NCBI GenBank assembly: GCA_021401465.1
Contig: JADDMT010000004.1
Span: forward strand, 124,001 to 188,000
DNA: 64,000 nucleotides
Direction: 5' to 3'
Source: Teratosphaeria epicoccoides
Lineage: Eukaryota > Ascomycota > Dothideomycetes > Mycosphaerellales > Teratosphaeriaceae
Each line of letters starts with the position of its first letter. The stretch's first letter is position 1. The notes beneath the pieces are model-generated. The model was given only the letters and a program-made list of their open reading frames with translations. It was not told the origin of the DNA and ran no database searches. Shown piece after piece: positions 10,268-21,216 of the stretch. Position numbers and translations under genes: made by a program.

Positions 10268-10826
10268 GCGCGTCGCAAAAGAGGGAATCATCGGATGCAA
10301 AATGAGGGGCGGCGGACGACGATGATACGGGGATGTAAAGCTACCGTCGCAGGGACGATCGATGAGCACAAGTCCCGGACAGCTATGACAGCGTCAAAGT
10401 GCTATGGGCGTAAGGGACGAGCCACAATGTCGTTCAACGTCAAGGGATGAGCATTCCAAATCAGTTTCCATCTTGCTATCTTTGCATGCACTTTTGTGAC
10501 AACATGTGAGCTGGGCGCTACTCGATTTCAAACTTGTATGTGCATGCGCTCAGAATCGACTCGTTTCCAGGGGCGTGGAAATGCTATTGAAGCATGTTTC
10601 CCAGCAACCTGGTTAATCACACGTAAATGAAATGTCTGTCAATTTGTATGCATCAGTATAGGCGACATTTCCGCGATAGTCATCAATTCTGCGGCAAAGC
10701 CGGAAGATCCCGCGTGCACAGTCAGCTGCCAAGGCCGAACATTCAATTTCGGTGATCTCTCAACTTGCGCATTTGAGTCCATCGCTCAACGACCTCCAAC
10801 CGCAATAACTATCGACGATCGCAACC
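10268..10826. other. intergenic between P2 and S15 genes
   Basis: This is the 3' region of P2 and the promoter of S15. No gene is seen. Confidence 0.5.
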
Positions 10827-11478
10827 ATGGCAGACCAGGACTACGACCCCGAGGCGGCAGCTGGTTTGTGATACCTCAATGATGCAGCGCCTCTTGCGCG
10901 CCGCACATGGATAAAACCCTGTGGATGGGCCACAAAAGGGCGCTTGGAAGAAGGATGTGGGCTGATACAATAGTTGTGAAACAGAGCTGAAGAAGAAGAG
11001 AGCGTTCCGCAAGTTCTCCTACCGCGGCATCGATTTGGACGAGTGAGTGGCAGACAGGAATACCTACACCTCCAAGCGTGTTCGCCAAATGTGCTGACAG
11101 CATGTTCTTAGGCTCCTCGACCTCTCGAGCGAGCAGCTTCGCGATGTCGTCCATGCCCGAGCTCGCAGAAGGTTCAACCGTGGCTTGAAGCGCAAGCCTA
11201 TGGGTCTCATCAAGAAGCTCCGCAAGGCCAAGCAGGAAGCTAAGCCGAACGAGAAGCCCGACACTGTCAAGACCCATCTGCGCAATATGATCATCGTCCC
11301 GGAGATGATTGGCTCTGTTATCGGCGTCTACTCTGGAAAGGAGTTCAACACTGTCGAGATCAAGCCTGAGATGGTCGGTCACTACCTGGGCGAGTTTTCC
11401 ATCTCCTACAGGCCCGTCAAGCATGGTAGGCCAGGTATCGGTGCCACCCACTCTTCGCGTTTCATTCCGCTGAAGTAG
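10827..11478 (+). CDS. rps15: 40S ribosomal protein S15 (uS19)
   Basis: Three exons, 10827-10863, 10985-11042 and 11112-11478, give 153 aa. Intron 1 is 121 nt (GTTTGT to ACAG) and intron 2 is 69 nt (GTGAGT to TTAG). The product begins MADQDYDPEAAAELKKKRAF. It continues through FRKFSYRGIDLDE and the conserved core KPMGLIKKLRKAKQEA, RNMIIVPEMIGSVIGVY and GHYLGEFSISYRPVKHG, and ends SSRFIPLK. This is the eukaryotic uS19 protein of the small-subunit head. An intron interrupting the first few codons is usual for fungal ribosomal protein genes. Confidence 0.97.
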
Positions 11479-11755
11479 ATGTGGTACTTGATGATGTTGG
11501 CAATTGACGGGATTTGGGACAGTAGCATGAACGATACGGCATAAGGGTAGGGTACTGTATTTCAGAGATCCATGAGCCCGAAGTTGCCACGAGATAGTTC
11601 AGTATCCTGACCTGCTATCTGACTTGCATTCAAGGGTTGATTTCACCCGCAATGCCGATGTAGTGATCAGGGTCTATGTCCATGTCACCTTGATGCTATC
11701 TCATATCATCCCACATCTTAATGATATCATCGACTTGTGACAACTACATATTTGC

Positions 11756-12857
11756 CTAGATAAACAGCTCAATCAATCCTTCATCCGGTCGAACGTGATG
11801 CGGAGGGGACGCCAGCATCAGTTCTCTGAGTTCTTCGGCAGACCATTCGAGCCAAGGATCCTTGACCGGCTCTTCCTCCCGCAGTTGAGAGAATCGCTTG
11901 TTGGGTGCACTGACTGGCGAATCACGTGTGTGGGATGAACTGTGTCGGCAGCGCTTAGCAGTGTCTCGTGCAATGGAGAACGAGCTGAGACTCACCATTT
12001 CAAACAGTTCTCTTCCGGTACTTTGCTGCCACACTTGAAGCAATACTGAGTGTGGCAGTCGCAGACAACAAGGTTGGAGTCGTCGGCCAGGCCCTTAGGC
12101 CGCATGCAGCGCTCGTTGGGACCTGGGTTTAGCCCATGACGTTAGCACATTCTTCACGGTCCATATGATGAGGATACTTACATATCTGATAGTCTATCCC
12201 TCTGACCAGCGAATCATCAATATTCGCCACCTTCAAATTCAAATTCGCCGGATCACAGCTATGCTCCAGATGCCCTCTGAACACCGCTGCGCCGCACTGA
12301 CTGCAAGTCAAGCCCTGACACTCCGGGCACTCAAGCATCATCTGATCATTGATCTCTGAAGTCTCTTTCTCACACCTCCCAAGGAATGAGAGGCACTGCC
12401 CAGTCTCCATGCCCAACTTCCTGGCCTTCTCGCAAACGTCTTGAAATGTGGCGAGCTTAGCGCCGTGGACGTGGATCATATAGAAGTGGCGGCAGTAGAT
12501 GCGTTGAGACTTCGGCGTAAGGAGTTCTCGACTTCGTTCGTGCCAGCGCATGAGGAAGTCGGTGTCGAAGTCCGGAAGATCGTCGAGTAGTGGATCGATT
12601 TCGTGGTCTTGCCATCTCACTGGGTAGGCAGATTCGTCGTGGAGTGCAGCGTCAAATTTGAGCCGGATGGTTGAGAGGTAGCATTCCTTACATACTGGCT
12701 GGCTGCAGATTGTGGTATATGTGGTGCCCTCTGGTCTGAAATCGTTGCAGCATGCGCATTCGAAGCTTGTGTCGGTCTTATAGCCAGCGTTATGTGTTTC
12801 AGGCTCGACACTTTCGGCCAATGTTAGCATCTTCGCATCATTGTTCATTTGGTCCAT
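11756..12857 (-). CDS. RBR-like (RING-IBR) zinc-binding protein
   Basis: Three exons, 12857-12182, 12122-11996 and 11909-11756, give 318 aa. Intron 1 (59 nt) is a textbook fungal intron: GTAAGT, GCTAAC, CCCAG. Intron 2 is 86 nt, GTGAGT to GTCAG. The first Cys-rich block starts with CACC and CKECYLSTIRLKFDAAL; an IBR-like block has CPECQGLTCSQCGAA and HLEHSC. A last block created by splicing reads ICPNERCMRP, VVCDCHTQYCFKCGSK. Spacing resembles the RING1-IBR-RING2 ubiquitin ligases common in Dothideomycetes. RING2 lacks the usual GCNHM-type stretch around the catalytic cysteine, so transfer activity is doubtful. The C-terminus (DPWLEWSAEELRELML) is acidic. Confidence 0.75.
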
Positions 12858-13295
12858 TGCTAGTACTGCCGATCACGACTGACCGACGCAAGGAAACGCT
12901 GTTCGTGTTATAGTAGATTCAGCTCGGATTCCATGCAGTGAAATGATGGCGAGCCGCAGGCAGAGGACAAAGGAGAGCTTCCTGCGTGCTTGCAGCCAGG
13001 CGTCGCATTCGCTGGGCTATCTCGTGGCAAACAAAGATTTTCTGGCCGGAACAAGACATGACATGAATGACATCGGCATAGGAAATGCTTCGCTTAGCGC
13101 TGTTGGCTACGTATTTGTCAAATATTATGCTCGCCGAGTGTAGCTCTGAATCCGTCTGTTATGTTGTGCCAGTCTCGCGTGGCCAGAGGAGGCGCTAAGC
13201 CACCACGATCAGATCATATCAGGCATGTGGTTGGATCTATCTCGTTGTCTCCGCCCGGTCAGCTAACCGTGCACTCATAGCTTACTCGCTTGGGG
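12858..13295. other. intergenic, no gene seen
   Basis: This lies between the RBR-like gene start and the 3' end of the epimerase gene. The short plus-strand frame at 12943 shows no domain. Confidence 0.5.
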
Positions 13296-14147
13296 TCACC
13301 GCCGCTTCTCAACGGCCTCTCTGAGCTTTAAAATAACTTCGCGCGGGTTGTTGGCACCAAAGACGGCACTCCCTGCAACGATCACATTGGCTCCAGCATC
13401 TGCAGCGGTGTCGATTGTCTTTTCGGAAAGCCCACCATCGACCTCGATGTTGAGCTCTGCGTATCGTTTTCGCAGAGCTTCTACTTTCGGCATCATTTCT
13501 GGCATGAACTTCTGGCCTCCAAATCCAGGTTCTACTGTCATGACGAGGGCCATCTAGGTCATTCTCAGCAATTCTCTTGTATATAGAGCCCAGGTTCAAT
13601 ACTCACATCGGGGACTTCGTCCTTGTTCGAGTTGTCTAAGATGTCATAAAGCACGCTGACGTCTGTCTTAGGTTTGATCGCGATACCTGCCCTCATGCCA
13701 AGCTCGTGGATATACTTGATGAGCTCCTTTGGATTTGTCTTCTTGTCGCTGTGAGTCTCTGGTGACTCTGCTGCTGTAGAGCTGATGGCAGCTTCGTAGT
13801 GGAAGCAGTACAAGTCACATCCGGCCCTTTGAAAGTCCTTGACCCATTTCTTCGGCTACTGCGCCAGTCAGTGCAATGTCTCGAGAGATTAAAAAGTTAC
13901 ACACCTCAGCAATCATCATGTGGCAGTCGAAAGTGCCCTTGCCAAAGGCCTGGCCGGGCTTGTTGACGTGCGACCGGATCTTGGTGACGACTGGGGCACC
14001 AAAAGTCATATTTGGGACGAAGTGCCCGTCCATAATGTCCACATGAAGCCAATCGGCGCCGTGATCGATCGTATCTGAGCATGCCTTGCCAAGGGAACCG
14101 AAGTCTGCACTCAAAATGGAGGGCGCAATAATAGCAGGGGGCGCCAT
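13296..14147 (-). CDS. rpe1: ribulose-phosphate 3-epimerase
   Basis: Exons 14147-13905, 13855-13607 and 13553-13296 give 249 aa; the introns are 49 and 53 nt. The TIM-barrel enzyme interconverts D-ribulose-5-phosphate and D-xylulose-5-phosphate in the pentose phosphate pathway. Visible signatures are APSILSADF at the N-terminus, LHVDIMDGHFVPNMTFG with the catalytic aspartate and metal histidine, FDCHMMI, MTVEPGFGGQKFMPEM, IEVDGGL with the second catalytic aspartate, and NVIVAGSAVFGA for phosphate binding. A fungal-type insertion rich in Ser/Thr/Glu (about residues 107-123) follows FHYEAAIS. The gene is divergent from the methyltransferase-like gene starting near 15027. Confidence 0.96.
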
Positions 14148-15026
14148 GTTAGGGTTGTCTCTACCAGGGGCTCGATAGCTGCTCTCGACAGAATTTGACC
14201 AAGTTGGTGACTGTTACGGTCTTCAATGCGATGTCAACAATGCCAGTTCAGGAGATACAGGTAAGGCTGGAGGCACGAAAAGGTAGGGTGCCCTAGCCGG
14301 CCACATCCGCAGCCCACGCGGCCGATATGTTATTGAATGCCCGCACGTTTCTGCTCTTCCATTCCCACCCCGAATATCCGATATGTTCTTCGTCATTACT
14401 CCAGTCTACGACGCATTGCCGAGACGACAGCATATCGATCTCTCAGTTCAGGATACAGACACGCACAAGCAGGCAGCATGAAGCCACATTGGCGTGTCAC
14501 CATGCGAAACGCCGACGGCCTATTGGCTTCTTACGCGCCCATCCAAAACATTGCAGTTTTCTCAGCGCTTCCTCTTGTCCAGCCACTGTACGGCCTTCTA
14601 TCTGGCGCATATTAGCGTGAACGGGCCGGCATGGCGACCAGATCGAGTCTGCAAAAGCAGTACCGAGCCACTTGTGAGGCCAACCAAACTCCCGCGATCC
14701 AGTTCAAGCAATATCAGGCTCTACGGAAGCGCCAGCGTGGGCCATGCGAGCAGTTTGCAATCCGTCTAACCGCTGCGGTACGTATTGCGTTACCGCAATG
14801 AGCGCTACCCTCGTCGTCAACTGGCAGCCTGTAGGTTCGTATAAGGAAGTGCGCCGGAATGTCAACCTTTTGCTTTGCCTCATTCTGCGCGTTCTGTCTG
14901 TTTACCCCGATCACATTCTCTTTTGTCGTTCTCGCTTCTGTTACGTTCGTACTTCGCTTCGTTGGCCGAAGCTTGCACATTTCAATCATCCGCTGGTCGG
15001 GACACACATTCATTCAGAAAAGGAAG
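14148..15026. other. divergent promoter region
   Basis: About 880 bp separate the epimerase start (minus) from the methyltransferase-like start (plus). The plus frame is open from 14859, but that stretch encodes a Phe/Val-rich sequence unlike the disordered protein that follows, so I treat it as 5' leader. Nothing else is seen. Confidence 0.45.
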
Positions 15027-17777
15027 ATGAGCAGCCAGCCAAACGTACAAAGCCATTCGAGCGTCCTGAACTCAACCGACATGATCACTGTATCTCTCGC
15101 CACACTTCCAAGCACGACATTCAAACCCACCATGGCGAAACTGCAGGCCACTCGTAATACCATAATAGAAGACGAACCGCAAGTGTCCAGCCGCCGAGCA
15201 CCACCGCAACAGCTCCAGCAGCGACAACAGATTACATCACCGATGAGCGACGACTTCCCAACTCCCAGGGCGGGCATGCTCAATGCGCCAGTGCAGGTTG
15301 TTCCTGACAGCCCAGCGAGCTCCGACACCCAGTCTGATCGGGACTCCTTGTGGAGCAAGCGTAGTTCTCACTCAGACTTCGACGAGCTGTACGACATCAG
15401 TGAAAGCGAGAGTGAAGATGTTCCTATCAAGCTCTCCAACTCCGTCAAGCGCCATGTTGGCAACGCCAGACCAAGATACCCATCAATCGCTATTCCGTCG
15501 CCGAGCGAGTGGCCGACCATCGAGAAGCTCAAATCAGCTACGGCTGGTCCAGCACCAGGCATCAAGATGATACTCTCGCCACGCGCACTTGAACAGATTC
15601 AGCACCGCTCATTGCATGCGGAGCCACGCTCGGCTGCTCCATCCCTGGACGGCAGTTTCACTTCCGAAGACCTCACTTCTGACAGTTGTCCATCAACACC
15701 AAATCTCTCGCAGAAGGGCGACGATGATGAGAATCCATGGGAGCCGCCTGCCCAGCTCGACCCGTCTGCCTTTTCTGTACTCCATCGTATCAGCGGCCAT
15801 GGGGAGACTGAACAGCTCGACGTTGTTATCGAGGTTCCCGGTGAGGAAATGCGTGAAATGGTTGAATCACAACCCTTGACAGGGCCTTTTCTTGGCCTCG
15901 ACACCAGGAACCTCAAGCGTGGGTTTTCAGAAGACGCCGATGATGAACTTTCCGCTTTGTCTGTCCCATCCCCTGGTGGATTCTTCGCTTCTTTGGATGA
16001 CTCTGTGCAAAAGACCTGGGCAGGTGCATCGCCAGCGCCCAACACTGGTATCGCCGCGGAGTTTTATGGTGTGCCATTCCGACCCCAGAGTGACCTCCCC
16101 ACTAGCACTGCCGCCTCCTTCTACAATGTACCATGGGCGTCCCGCCCACACGACCAAGTCGAGCAAACAGTCTCCATTCGTTCGCCCGCAAGTGAAGAAG
16201 CTCCAATCACTGCTCGCAAGATCATGTTCTCGCCGACCGATGTCATTTCGGAGGTGGACGAGATCGACGAGACTTACGATGAGACGCTACAGCAAACCGC
16301 CACTGTCAATCTTGATCGTACGCAGCTATGGCTCAGCGCCCAGACGGAATACATGAAAGCCGTCTGCGAGGACGATGAGGCTGTTGACAGCTTTAGGGAC
16401 GTGGAGGACGCTGTGCCTAAGACTCCTGAGAGCGCCTCGCAAGTCGCCTCGGAGGATTCACCCAGCAAGAAGTCTGTCCGCTTCGCTGCAATTGGTTCCT
16501 CTCTTTCCCCACCAGAACAGACCAGGACTAAGCGCATCTCGCCTATCCATGACGGCACCTTCTGGGAGGGCTGGCGTCACACCAAGCGCTCTCAGCGTGC
16601 TCGCGACGTCTTTCAGCATCGCCAAGCTCGCGCTGAGGCCGAACACGTTCGACGTTCCAGCTGTGGAAAGACACATATTGAGCAGTTGATGGGGAACTTT
16701 GAGATTACTACCGCAGAACGTCCGTCACAAGAAAGGCCAATTTCCTCTATGCTTCCGGTCGCGCCTGAGGATGAGAGAAAGGAGGTCATCGCGCGAGCAG
16801 AAAGAGAGAGGCAGGCACTGGAGCAGATGCAAAGTTCGTCGTGGGCACTGTCCGCGCAGAAGGAGGTACAGGGTGGCCAACTCCTGACCAGCCCGATTGT
16901 AGCTTCTTTCAAGGGCCGCAAAGATGTTCATTTGCTCGACCTCTCTGGCCAGGTACACTGCAGCTGGGCTTGGAGTGTCGCTGCTGAGCATCCGGATGCT
17001 AAAGTCTACACCACAGTCTCTTCTGACGCCGAGGCGCATGTCGCGGAGTCGTCCCTCGACGGGCCGGCGAACCATTTCGTGACCGTTGCACCCAAGCCGT
17101 GGGAATTGCCATTCGAGGACAACACATTCGACGTCATCTCTGCTCGAAACCTCTACGCCTACCTCAAAACCATCTGGCCGAAAGGTCAAGCGGCGGACGA
17201 ATGGGATCTCACCCTGCGTGAGTGTCTGCGAGTTCTGAAGAAGGGCGGCTTCCTGGAGTTTGACCTCTTGGACGCCGAGTTGGTGCACCCAGAGGCGAAG
17301 GCGCAGGCTTTGGGCGTAGAGTTCGCTTTCAACCTCAAGACCCGCGGCTATGACCCATGCGCTGGCAAGTCATTCCTCCCACGCCTCAAACGGGCAGGCT
17401 TTGGTGATATCAAGCGTGCGTGGATGGTCCTACCGGTGGCAGATGTCGTTCCTCGGTGGACCGACACAGGCAAAACTCCTCCGAGCACTGGTAGCAATGC
17501 CACAATCACTGGAGACTATTTCGGCGAGAAGTGCATCGGTCCTAATGGCGAGGTGCAGTACTATGAGCCACCAGTGACCGGCAGCACCAATGACGTGCGC
17601 GCCATGACAGGGCTCATGGGTGCGAGGATGTGGGAGCAGTGGATGTTGAAGCTTAATAGTGAGATGTCAAGGAGTGAGGAGAGATGTCTCGATGGTGTCG
17701 CTAAGGCGCTTGAGGAGAGTGGCAAGGGAAATGCTGGGTGGAGGTCCCTGGTTGGTTGGGCCAAGAAGGATTGCTAG
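15027..17777 (+). CDS. large protein with C-terminal methyltransferase-like domain
   Basis: The gene is a single exon. I start it at ATG 15027 (MSSQPNVQSHSS, 916 aa); an in-frame ATG at 14859 would add 56 mostly hydrophobic residues. About 600 residues are Ser/Pro/Asp/Glu-rich and disordered, with clusters such as YDISESESEDVP and many SP or TP sites. The last 280 or so form a Rossmann-like methyltransferase fold. Motif I is degenerate (VHLLDLSGQVHCSWAW, without the GxGxG loop). Then come WELPFEDNTFDVISARNLYA and LRECLRVLKKGGFLEFDLLD, as in the Methyltransf_11 type, then LKRAGF. Without a clear SAM-binding glycine loop, catalysis is uncertain. The substrate is unknown. Confidence 0.8.
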   Translation: MSSQPNVQSHSSVLNSTDMITVSLATLPSTTFKPTMAKLQATRNTIIEDEPQVSSRRAPPQQLQQRQQITSPMSDDFPTPRAGMLNAPVQVVPDSPASSDTQSDRDSLWSKRSSHSDFDELYDISESESEDVPIKLSNSVKRHVGNARPRYPSIAIPSPSEWPTIEKLKSATAGPAPGIKMILSPRALEQIQHRSLHAEPRSAAPSLDGSFTSEDLTSDSCPSTPNLSQKGDDDENPWEPPAQLDPSAFSVLHRISGHGETEQLDVVIEVPGEEMREMVESQPLTGPFLGLDTRNLKRGFSEDADDELSALSVPSPGGFFASLDDSVQKTWAGASPAPNTGIAAEFYGVPFRPQSDLPTSTAASFYNVPWASRPHDQVEQTVSIRSPASEEAPITARKIMFSPTDVISEVDEIDETYDETLQQTATVNLDRTQLWLSAQTEYMKAVCEDDEAVDSFRDVEDAVPKTPESASQVASEDSPSKKSVRFAAIGSSLSPPEQTRTKRISPIHDGTFWEGWRHTKRSQRARDVFQHRQARAEAEHVRRSSCGKTHIEQLMGNFEITTAERPSQERPISSMLPVAPEDERKEVIARAERERQALEQMQSSSWALSAQKEVQGGQLLTSPIVASFKGRKDVHLLDLSGQVHCSWAWSVAAEHPDAKVYTTVSSDAEAHVAESSLDGPANHFVTVAPKPWELPFEDNTFDVISARNLYAYLKTIWPKGQAADEWDLTLRECLRVLKKGGFLEFDLLDAELVHPEAKAQALGVEFAFNLKTRGYDPCAGKSFLPRLKRAGFGDIKRAWMVLPVADVVPRWTDTGKTPPSTGSNATITGDYFGEKCIGPNGEVQYYEPPVTGSTNDVRAMTGLMGARMWEQWMLKLNSEMSRSEERCLDGVAKALEESGKGNAGWRSLVGWAKKDC

Positions 17778-18050
17778 TGGGCTTGCTTTGTACATTCAGG
17801 AGACTATATCATAATAATCCAACTTCTGTCACTCTTTTCTGTCCACCACTCCAGACTGTCTGATCCTTGCGCTGTATTGCGCCCATTTGGTCTCTTGTCT
17901 GCAAAGCCAAGCAAGCGCACAGACCATGACCATGAATCACTGATTGTGAATCGGCACGTGAAAGTGAGCCTCGTCTGCGTCGCAACATGCAATCACCACC
18001 TCGATAACGCGATCCGGTCTTCTTCCTGCCAGAACTTCCAACGCGCCAAT

Positions 18051-18564
18051 ATGCTGTTCTTCAGCTTTTTCAAGACTCTGGTCAACCACGAAGTCACCGT
18101 CGAGCTCAAGAATGACATTTCCATCAGAGGCACATTAAAGAGCGTGGATCAGTACCTGAATATCAAGCTGGAAGACATCAGTGTTTTGGAAGAGTTGAAA
18201 TATCCGCACTTGGTATGTGTCTGTGGCAGCCAGCAATAGGGGGCATGCGCGTGAGCGCGTGGGGTTGCTTTACCATCACTGGCGCACTCGAGGTTGCGTG
18301 AAGAGATCTCGACGCGGACTACAGGCCACCGAGACATCGTGCTGACAACGATGAATTGCAGAGCTCGGTGAAGAACGTCTTTATCCGAGGCAGCGTGGTC
18401 CGCTATGTTCACCTGCCAGCAAGCGCGGTAGACACGCCTTTGCTCGAAGACGCAACAAGAAGAGGTACCAACACCACTTATCTCGGGGTTCCTTGAACGC
18501 CTTGGCTGATCATCAATCTCTTCCAGAGGCGTCACAAAATGTAGCGAAAGCCAAGCAAGGCTGA
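18051..18564 (+). CDS. lsm2: U6 snRNA-associated Sm-like protein LSm2
   Basis: Exons 18051-18212, 18362-18464 and 18527-18564 give 100 aa; introns are 149 nt (GTATGT, GCTGAC, GCAG) and 62 nt (GTACCA to CCAG). The protein starts MLFFSFFKTLVNHEVTVELK. The Sm1 motif follows, with DISIRGTLKSVDQYLNIKL. The Sm2 motif is in SVKNVFIRGSVVRYVHLP. Both match LSm2 closely, and the tail LLEDATRREA is typical. LSm2 is part of the LSm2-8 ring on U6 snRNA and the LSm1-7 ring in mRNA decay. The first intron is longer than most in this window. Confidence 0.96.
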
Positions 18565-19387
18565 ATGCGCCTTGGAGGCTGTTCTGGCCAGGATACGAGC
18601 CAGGCACGAGGAAGAGGACAAAGGTCGCCTCCGACACAAGCACCATCCGGCTGTGACATGGTAACATGCACATGAGACTAGCACGAGCCTGCTGACCGGG
18701 ATGATGGCATGACCCGACAAGAAGACGCATGGCGCGCCCGGGTCGCACTCCGTTTGGAAGAGACCGAGCTATGTGGGAGTAATGGCTTTCAGAGCAAGTG
18801 CATGTAGCGGCATCGAAATACGGTGTCTGCATCAGACGAGTGCAGAGAATCGGTAGGCTGGTGCCGGCCTCAGAGCTGGCCACAAACGCACAAGCAGACG
18901 ACAGCAAGCCACGAGCGTGTCGGATGTCTCCGTTCATGATATACCACGTTCAGCATGTACAATGGCTATGTTCGTGGCCGGCTCGTCACGCAGACGAGGA
19001 AGTGGCACCTTCCCGCAAGGCCTCCGACGTTGTTATGCAAGGCAGCTGCAAAGCACAGACACAAGCAGATTGCCATGACTATGATAGAATGCCACTTACG
19101 CTCCTTCTCGAATAAAAGTAGGGACAGTGGAGATGAAACTCTGCCAAGGTGTTTCGGTATCACGTAGCCGAACTACACTGGCAAGAGCACCTGTGCGACT
19201 GCTGTGCGCACCCGCACGTAACAACAACGGAAGCCGCAAGGACGAAACATGGGTATTGATAACAGCTCCGATTTTCCTTCTCTCATGCTGCACACTCCCC
19301 TTTACCACACCCAAAACACCAACCGTTACGACTCACTTCCATCCCCTCCACAAGAACCACCTCAAGACATCCCCATAGACCGTCGCG
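18565..19387. other. intergenic, no gene seen
   Basis: This holds the LSm2 3' region and the promoter of the secreted protein gene. There is a CT/CA-rich stretch just before the ATG at 19388. No gene is supported. Confidence 0.5.
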
Positions 19388-19963
19388 ATGCGTTTCGCCG
19401 CCTCCTTCCTGGCTCTCGTCGCCACAGCCTCTGCCACCCTGCAAGCTATTCAAAACCAGTGCCACGAGGTACGACTACCATTGCATGCCTATCGTGCGTA
19501 GGAGTCGTACTGACTACTCACCAGTCCGTTTGGCTCACTTTTGCCAACGCCACCAATACCACCGCTGCAAAGGAGCTGCCTTCTGGCGAAGCCTTCGTCA
19601 CCAACCTCACCGGCACCGGCAACAGCCTCGGCGTCACGAAGAACGAGATGGATTACGAGTGAGTACTGCTGACACAGGCGACTGGTATCTAGCAAACGTC
19701 CTCGGAGCTGATACTTGGCTCGCGACAGGTCGACCAATGGCTACAAGCTGATTGTCGGCTCCTCTCTCGCCGACGCCTTGTTGTACTGGACCATCGCCAG
19801 TGTCAATGGCGATCCTTTCTCCGGGGAGTCCTTCAACGTCAACTGCACCGGCGCGGATCCGGCCACCCTTGGGCAGAATGCTACCACCTACGAGCCAGGT
19901 GTGGTTCACGCCGCACAGAACCCGAAGGACAACTTGACTCTCACGCTATGGCTGTGCCCGTAA
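19388..19963 (+). CDS. small secreted protein, Bys1-like
   Basis: Exons 19388-19468, 19525-19658 and 19729-19963 give 149 aa; introns are 56 and 70 nt. The signal peptide MRFAASFLALVATASA is followed by a compact domain starting TLQAIQNQCHESVWLTFAN. It has a central SSLADALLYWTIASV and ends NLTLTLWLCP. The layout (Asn-Cys near the N-terminus, alternating beta strands, three cysteines and several N-glycosylation sites such as NAT, NTT, NLT and NCT) recalls the Bys1 family of small secreted fungal proteins, first described as Blastomyces yeast-phase proteins. The family call is tentative. Extracellular location is well supported. A role at the cell surface or in host contact would be inference. 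Confidence 0.7.
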
Positions 19964-21216
19964 TCTCGATGCGCCTCAAGCCGAGCTCAGCAGAAACTGG
20001 TTGTGATCCGAAAGAAGTCAGTGTTGCGCTCTTGCATCGTGAGACCGCTGCACGGTAGCTGACGCCCTCAGCGTATTAATGGTATGGTGGTTTGCTCTAT
20101 GATTTAATGAAATTGTGAGCCGATTAGGTGGCAGATATCTGCGTCTCACCTGGGCAAATATATTGACTATGAATGCGATTGACGGTACGAACTTGGCATG
20201 GCTCATCCGTCCTAAACGTTCTTTCAAAATTGTCTGTTCCTCGGTCTGCTCTTTTTCGTTGACGCGCACACAATGTCACTTCGCCGTTGCAGACGATGGT
20301 AGTTGCCGTCGGATGCTGTCAGTCTCTACCAAGCCCGACGCAGAGACTCTTCGGACGCGATATCATCGCTGTGGATGAATGCGCCAACCGCACACTAGAG
20401 TGTTCTCCCGGCCTAACCATGGGTCGCCTTCAGGATCATACATCAAAGCTGCTGGAAACACACGAGCTGTGCCCTCAAGCCGGTGAATTCAGCATGGGCG
20501 ACGATGGATATACGAGAACGACTGTCACCTTGCAGGGCAATGTCCTGGTCGACCCCGATCAAGTTGCCTGTCTCGCGTCGTACCCTTGTCGAAATCCACC
20601 GCGGCTTAGCATGAGAAGCGTCACGTAGATACGTCGGTAGACATTCGTGGGGTGTACTAACATTTGGTAGCCCGTGACCATGGGCAGCGCATTTCCCACT
20701 ATTGCGGAGTGGAGGCAGAGCGGTAGTGCGGCATGAGCGACACAAGAAGTCGTCAGCTCCTCGGCGGAGCTTGGGATGTGCTGTTAGGCCTCAAGGAGAT
20801 GTGGGGCTCATTCTGCTCTCGACAGCTGTTTGAAGATACAGGAGCAGCGTTAGGCCAACAGGACCTCAGATGACGCGCTCAGAGCAGTCAATTGCTGTAG
20901 GGTGATCGCGTGTATCTAGTAGCGTGCACGATCGTACATTGAAGATGGCACATGCATCAAGACATCTCTCAATGCATCGATTGCGCCTCCCACACACTTT
21001 TCGATGAACTGTCCTTTGACCCAAACACTAAAGCTGATTTACGGGTTTACTTGATACAGACCTGCCCACCCCCAGCACAATAGGCAGGAATACTTGGTAT
21101 TACAGGGTGACTCCGTGAGTCTGACATCGAGGACGCTCTCCCAGGAAGGCGGTACGGGGAGAGACGAAGAGAGTAGATCTTCGAATTGTTCATACAAATT
21201 AGGACTTAGACCTGAT
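19964..21216. other. intergenic, no supported gene
   Basis: About 1.25 kb lie between convergent genes. A plus-strand frame to 20628 has an ATG at 20293 (MVVAVGCCQ) and six or so cysteines, but no signal peptide or coding support, so it is not called. Confidence 0.45.

Noticed and set aside
14859..15026. Phe/Val-rich N-terminal extension on the methyltransferase-like gene
   Set aside because: It does not resemble the disordered protein that follows and has no signal-peptide cleavage pattern; the better start is ATG 15027.
20293..20628. Small Cys-containing plus frame, possible effector
   Set aside because: No signal peptide, no clear start and no splice-linked upstream exon.
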